Source: Rhodococcus sp. SMB37 (GTDB lineage: Bacteria > Actinomycetota > Actinomycetes > Mycobacteriales > Mycobacteriaceae). Taken from it: a stretch of 64,000 bases of DNA. Positions 63,530 to 64,000 of this stretch are shown one piece after another; the stretch's first letter is position 1, and each line of letters opens with the position of its first letter. Location: contig NZ_SLVY01000002.1 of assembly GCF_004345605.1 (NCBI RefSeq), positions 186,001 to 250,000 of the forward strand. Direction: 5' to 3'. A program made the position numbers and the translations under genes. The notes under the pieces were generated by a model. The model was not told the origin of the DNA. It did not search any database and saw only the letters and a list, made by a program, of their open reading frames with translations.

Positions 63530-64000
63530 GTGCGTGCCGAGACCAGGAAGGCCAGACCCCTGAGCAAGATCACCATCGACCACGAAGACGATGCAAGCGA
63601 AAACACCGTCTCCGCGCAACTCGACGACACTCACATTGCCCCCACCTTCGCCGAACTCGGCGTCCGCGACGAAATCGTGCGCGCGCTGTCCGAAGCGGGT
63701 ATCGAACGCACCTTCGCCATCCAGGAACTGACGCTGCCGCTTGCACTCGCCGGCGACGACCTCATCGGCCAGGCCCGCACCGGCATGGGTAAGACCTTCG
63801 GCTTCGGCGTGCCACTGCTGCACCGGGTCACCACCGCCGCATCCGGCACCGCTCCACTCGACGGCACTCCGCGCGCGCTGGTCATCGTCCCGACCCGCGA
63901 ATTGTGCGTCCAGGTCACGCACGACCTCGAGAACGCATCGAAGTACCTCCCCGGCAGCGGCAAGAAGGGCCTCGAAGTCCTCGCCATCTACGGTGGCCGC
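63530..64000 (+). CDS. DEAD-box RNA helicase (RhlE-like), 3' part beyond window
   Basis: The N-terminal 157 residues of an RNA helicase that runs off the window end. It has the Q motif (FAELGVRDEIVRALSEAGIE, then FAIQELTLPLAL), Walker A ARTGMGKTFGF and motif Ia IVPTRELCVQV. The start is unclear: GTG 63530 lacks a Shine-Dalgarno sequence, while a CTG at 63560 (LSKITIDHEDD) has AGGAAGG eight bases upstream. The frame is closed upstream at 63494. It corresponds to Rv3211 (rhlE). Confidence 0.85.
   Translation, partial: MRAETRKARPLSKITIDHEDDASENTVSAQLDDTHIAPTFAELGVRDEIVRALSEAGIERTFAIQELTLPLALAGDDLIGQARTGMGKTFGFGVPLLHRVTTAASGTAPLDGTPRALVIVPTRELCVQVTHDLENASKYLPGSGKKGLEVLAIYGGR

Overview
The window is high-GC, gene-dense DNA with long antisense shadow ORFs, GTG starts and overlapping stop/start codons. 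It comes from a mycolic-acid-producing actinobacterium, most likely Rhodococcus or a close relative. The evidence is an Ag85-type mycolyltransferase, FasR, WhiB7, AdnAB, UvrD2, mycoredoxin, an Rpf, and an actinobacterial tmRNA tag ending DYALAA. From memory, the gene order follows the Mycobacterium tuberculosis blocks around Rv3068c, Rv3100c-Rv3105c, Rv3137-Rv3140 and Rv3193c-Rv3211, joined together here. No alignment was run.

Layout. 1-3.3 kb: a folate-independent methionine synthase pair (mesD, mesX) with a LysR regulator. 3.4-8.1 kb: tRNA-Ala, a DsbA-like/MauE-like redox pair, an MFS exporter, phosphoglucomutase and a broken DUF2510 remnant. 8.3-14.4 kb, all on the minus strand: tmRNA, a DMT transporter, smpB, ftsX, ftsE, a Thr/Pro-rich membrane protein, an MscS channel and prfB. 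14.4-20 kb: hisN, two acyl-CoA dehydrogenases behind a paired palindromic operator, an acyl-CoA synthetase, and initiator tRNA facing it. 20.4-24.1 kb: rpf and a UPF0182 membrane protein. 24.2-30.5 kb: a conserved hypothetical protein, a PDZ/Lon-like protease, a DUF2342 metalloprotease, an orphan RiPP-cyclodehydratase-like protein, an ABC1 kinase, and whiB7 with a uORF/attenuator leader. 30.5-40.5 kb: regulators, hydrolases, mycolyltransferase, uvrD2, mycoredoxin, a frameshifted SDR with its TetR, nudC, and an RCK protein that has lost its channel. 40.5-50.3 kb: adnB, adnA, lipV-like, an alkyltransferase-like protein and a MobA-MoeA fusion. 50.3-51.5 kb: a decayed IS605-type tnpB element. 51.5-57.9 kb: a nitrate/nitrite assimilation operon (narK, nirB, nirD, HemD-winged-helix, sirohydrochlorin chelatase). 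58-64 kb: an APH-like protein, moeZ, a DUF3152 zincin, fasR, DUF3107, a ferritin-like protein and the start of a DEAD-box helicase.

How the genes work together. ssrA and smpB give ribosome rescue. FtsEX regulates septal peptidoglycan hydrolysis. AdnAB and UvrD2 handle DNA breaks. The nir operon couples nitrite reductase to its own siroheme supply. MobA-MoeA and MoeZ contribute to molybdenum-cofactor and sulfur transfer. WhiB7 is the antibiotic-stress activator, and FasR controls fatty-acid synthase in relatives.

Most unusual features: an identical 43-bp end of the tnpB element forming a solo hairpin scar upstream of lipV; the element supplying the chelatase stop codon; the whiB7 leader architecture; the orphan cyclodehydratase-like protein among proteases; tandem 15-bp units repeating the uvrD2 stop; and the doubled palindrome in front of the fadE pair. 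I saw no CRISPR array, prophage or large biosynthetic cluster.
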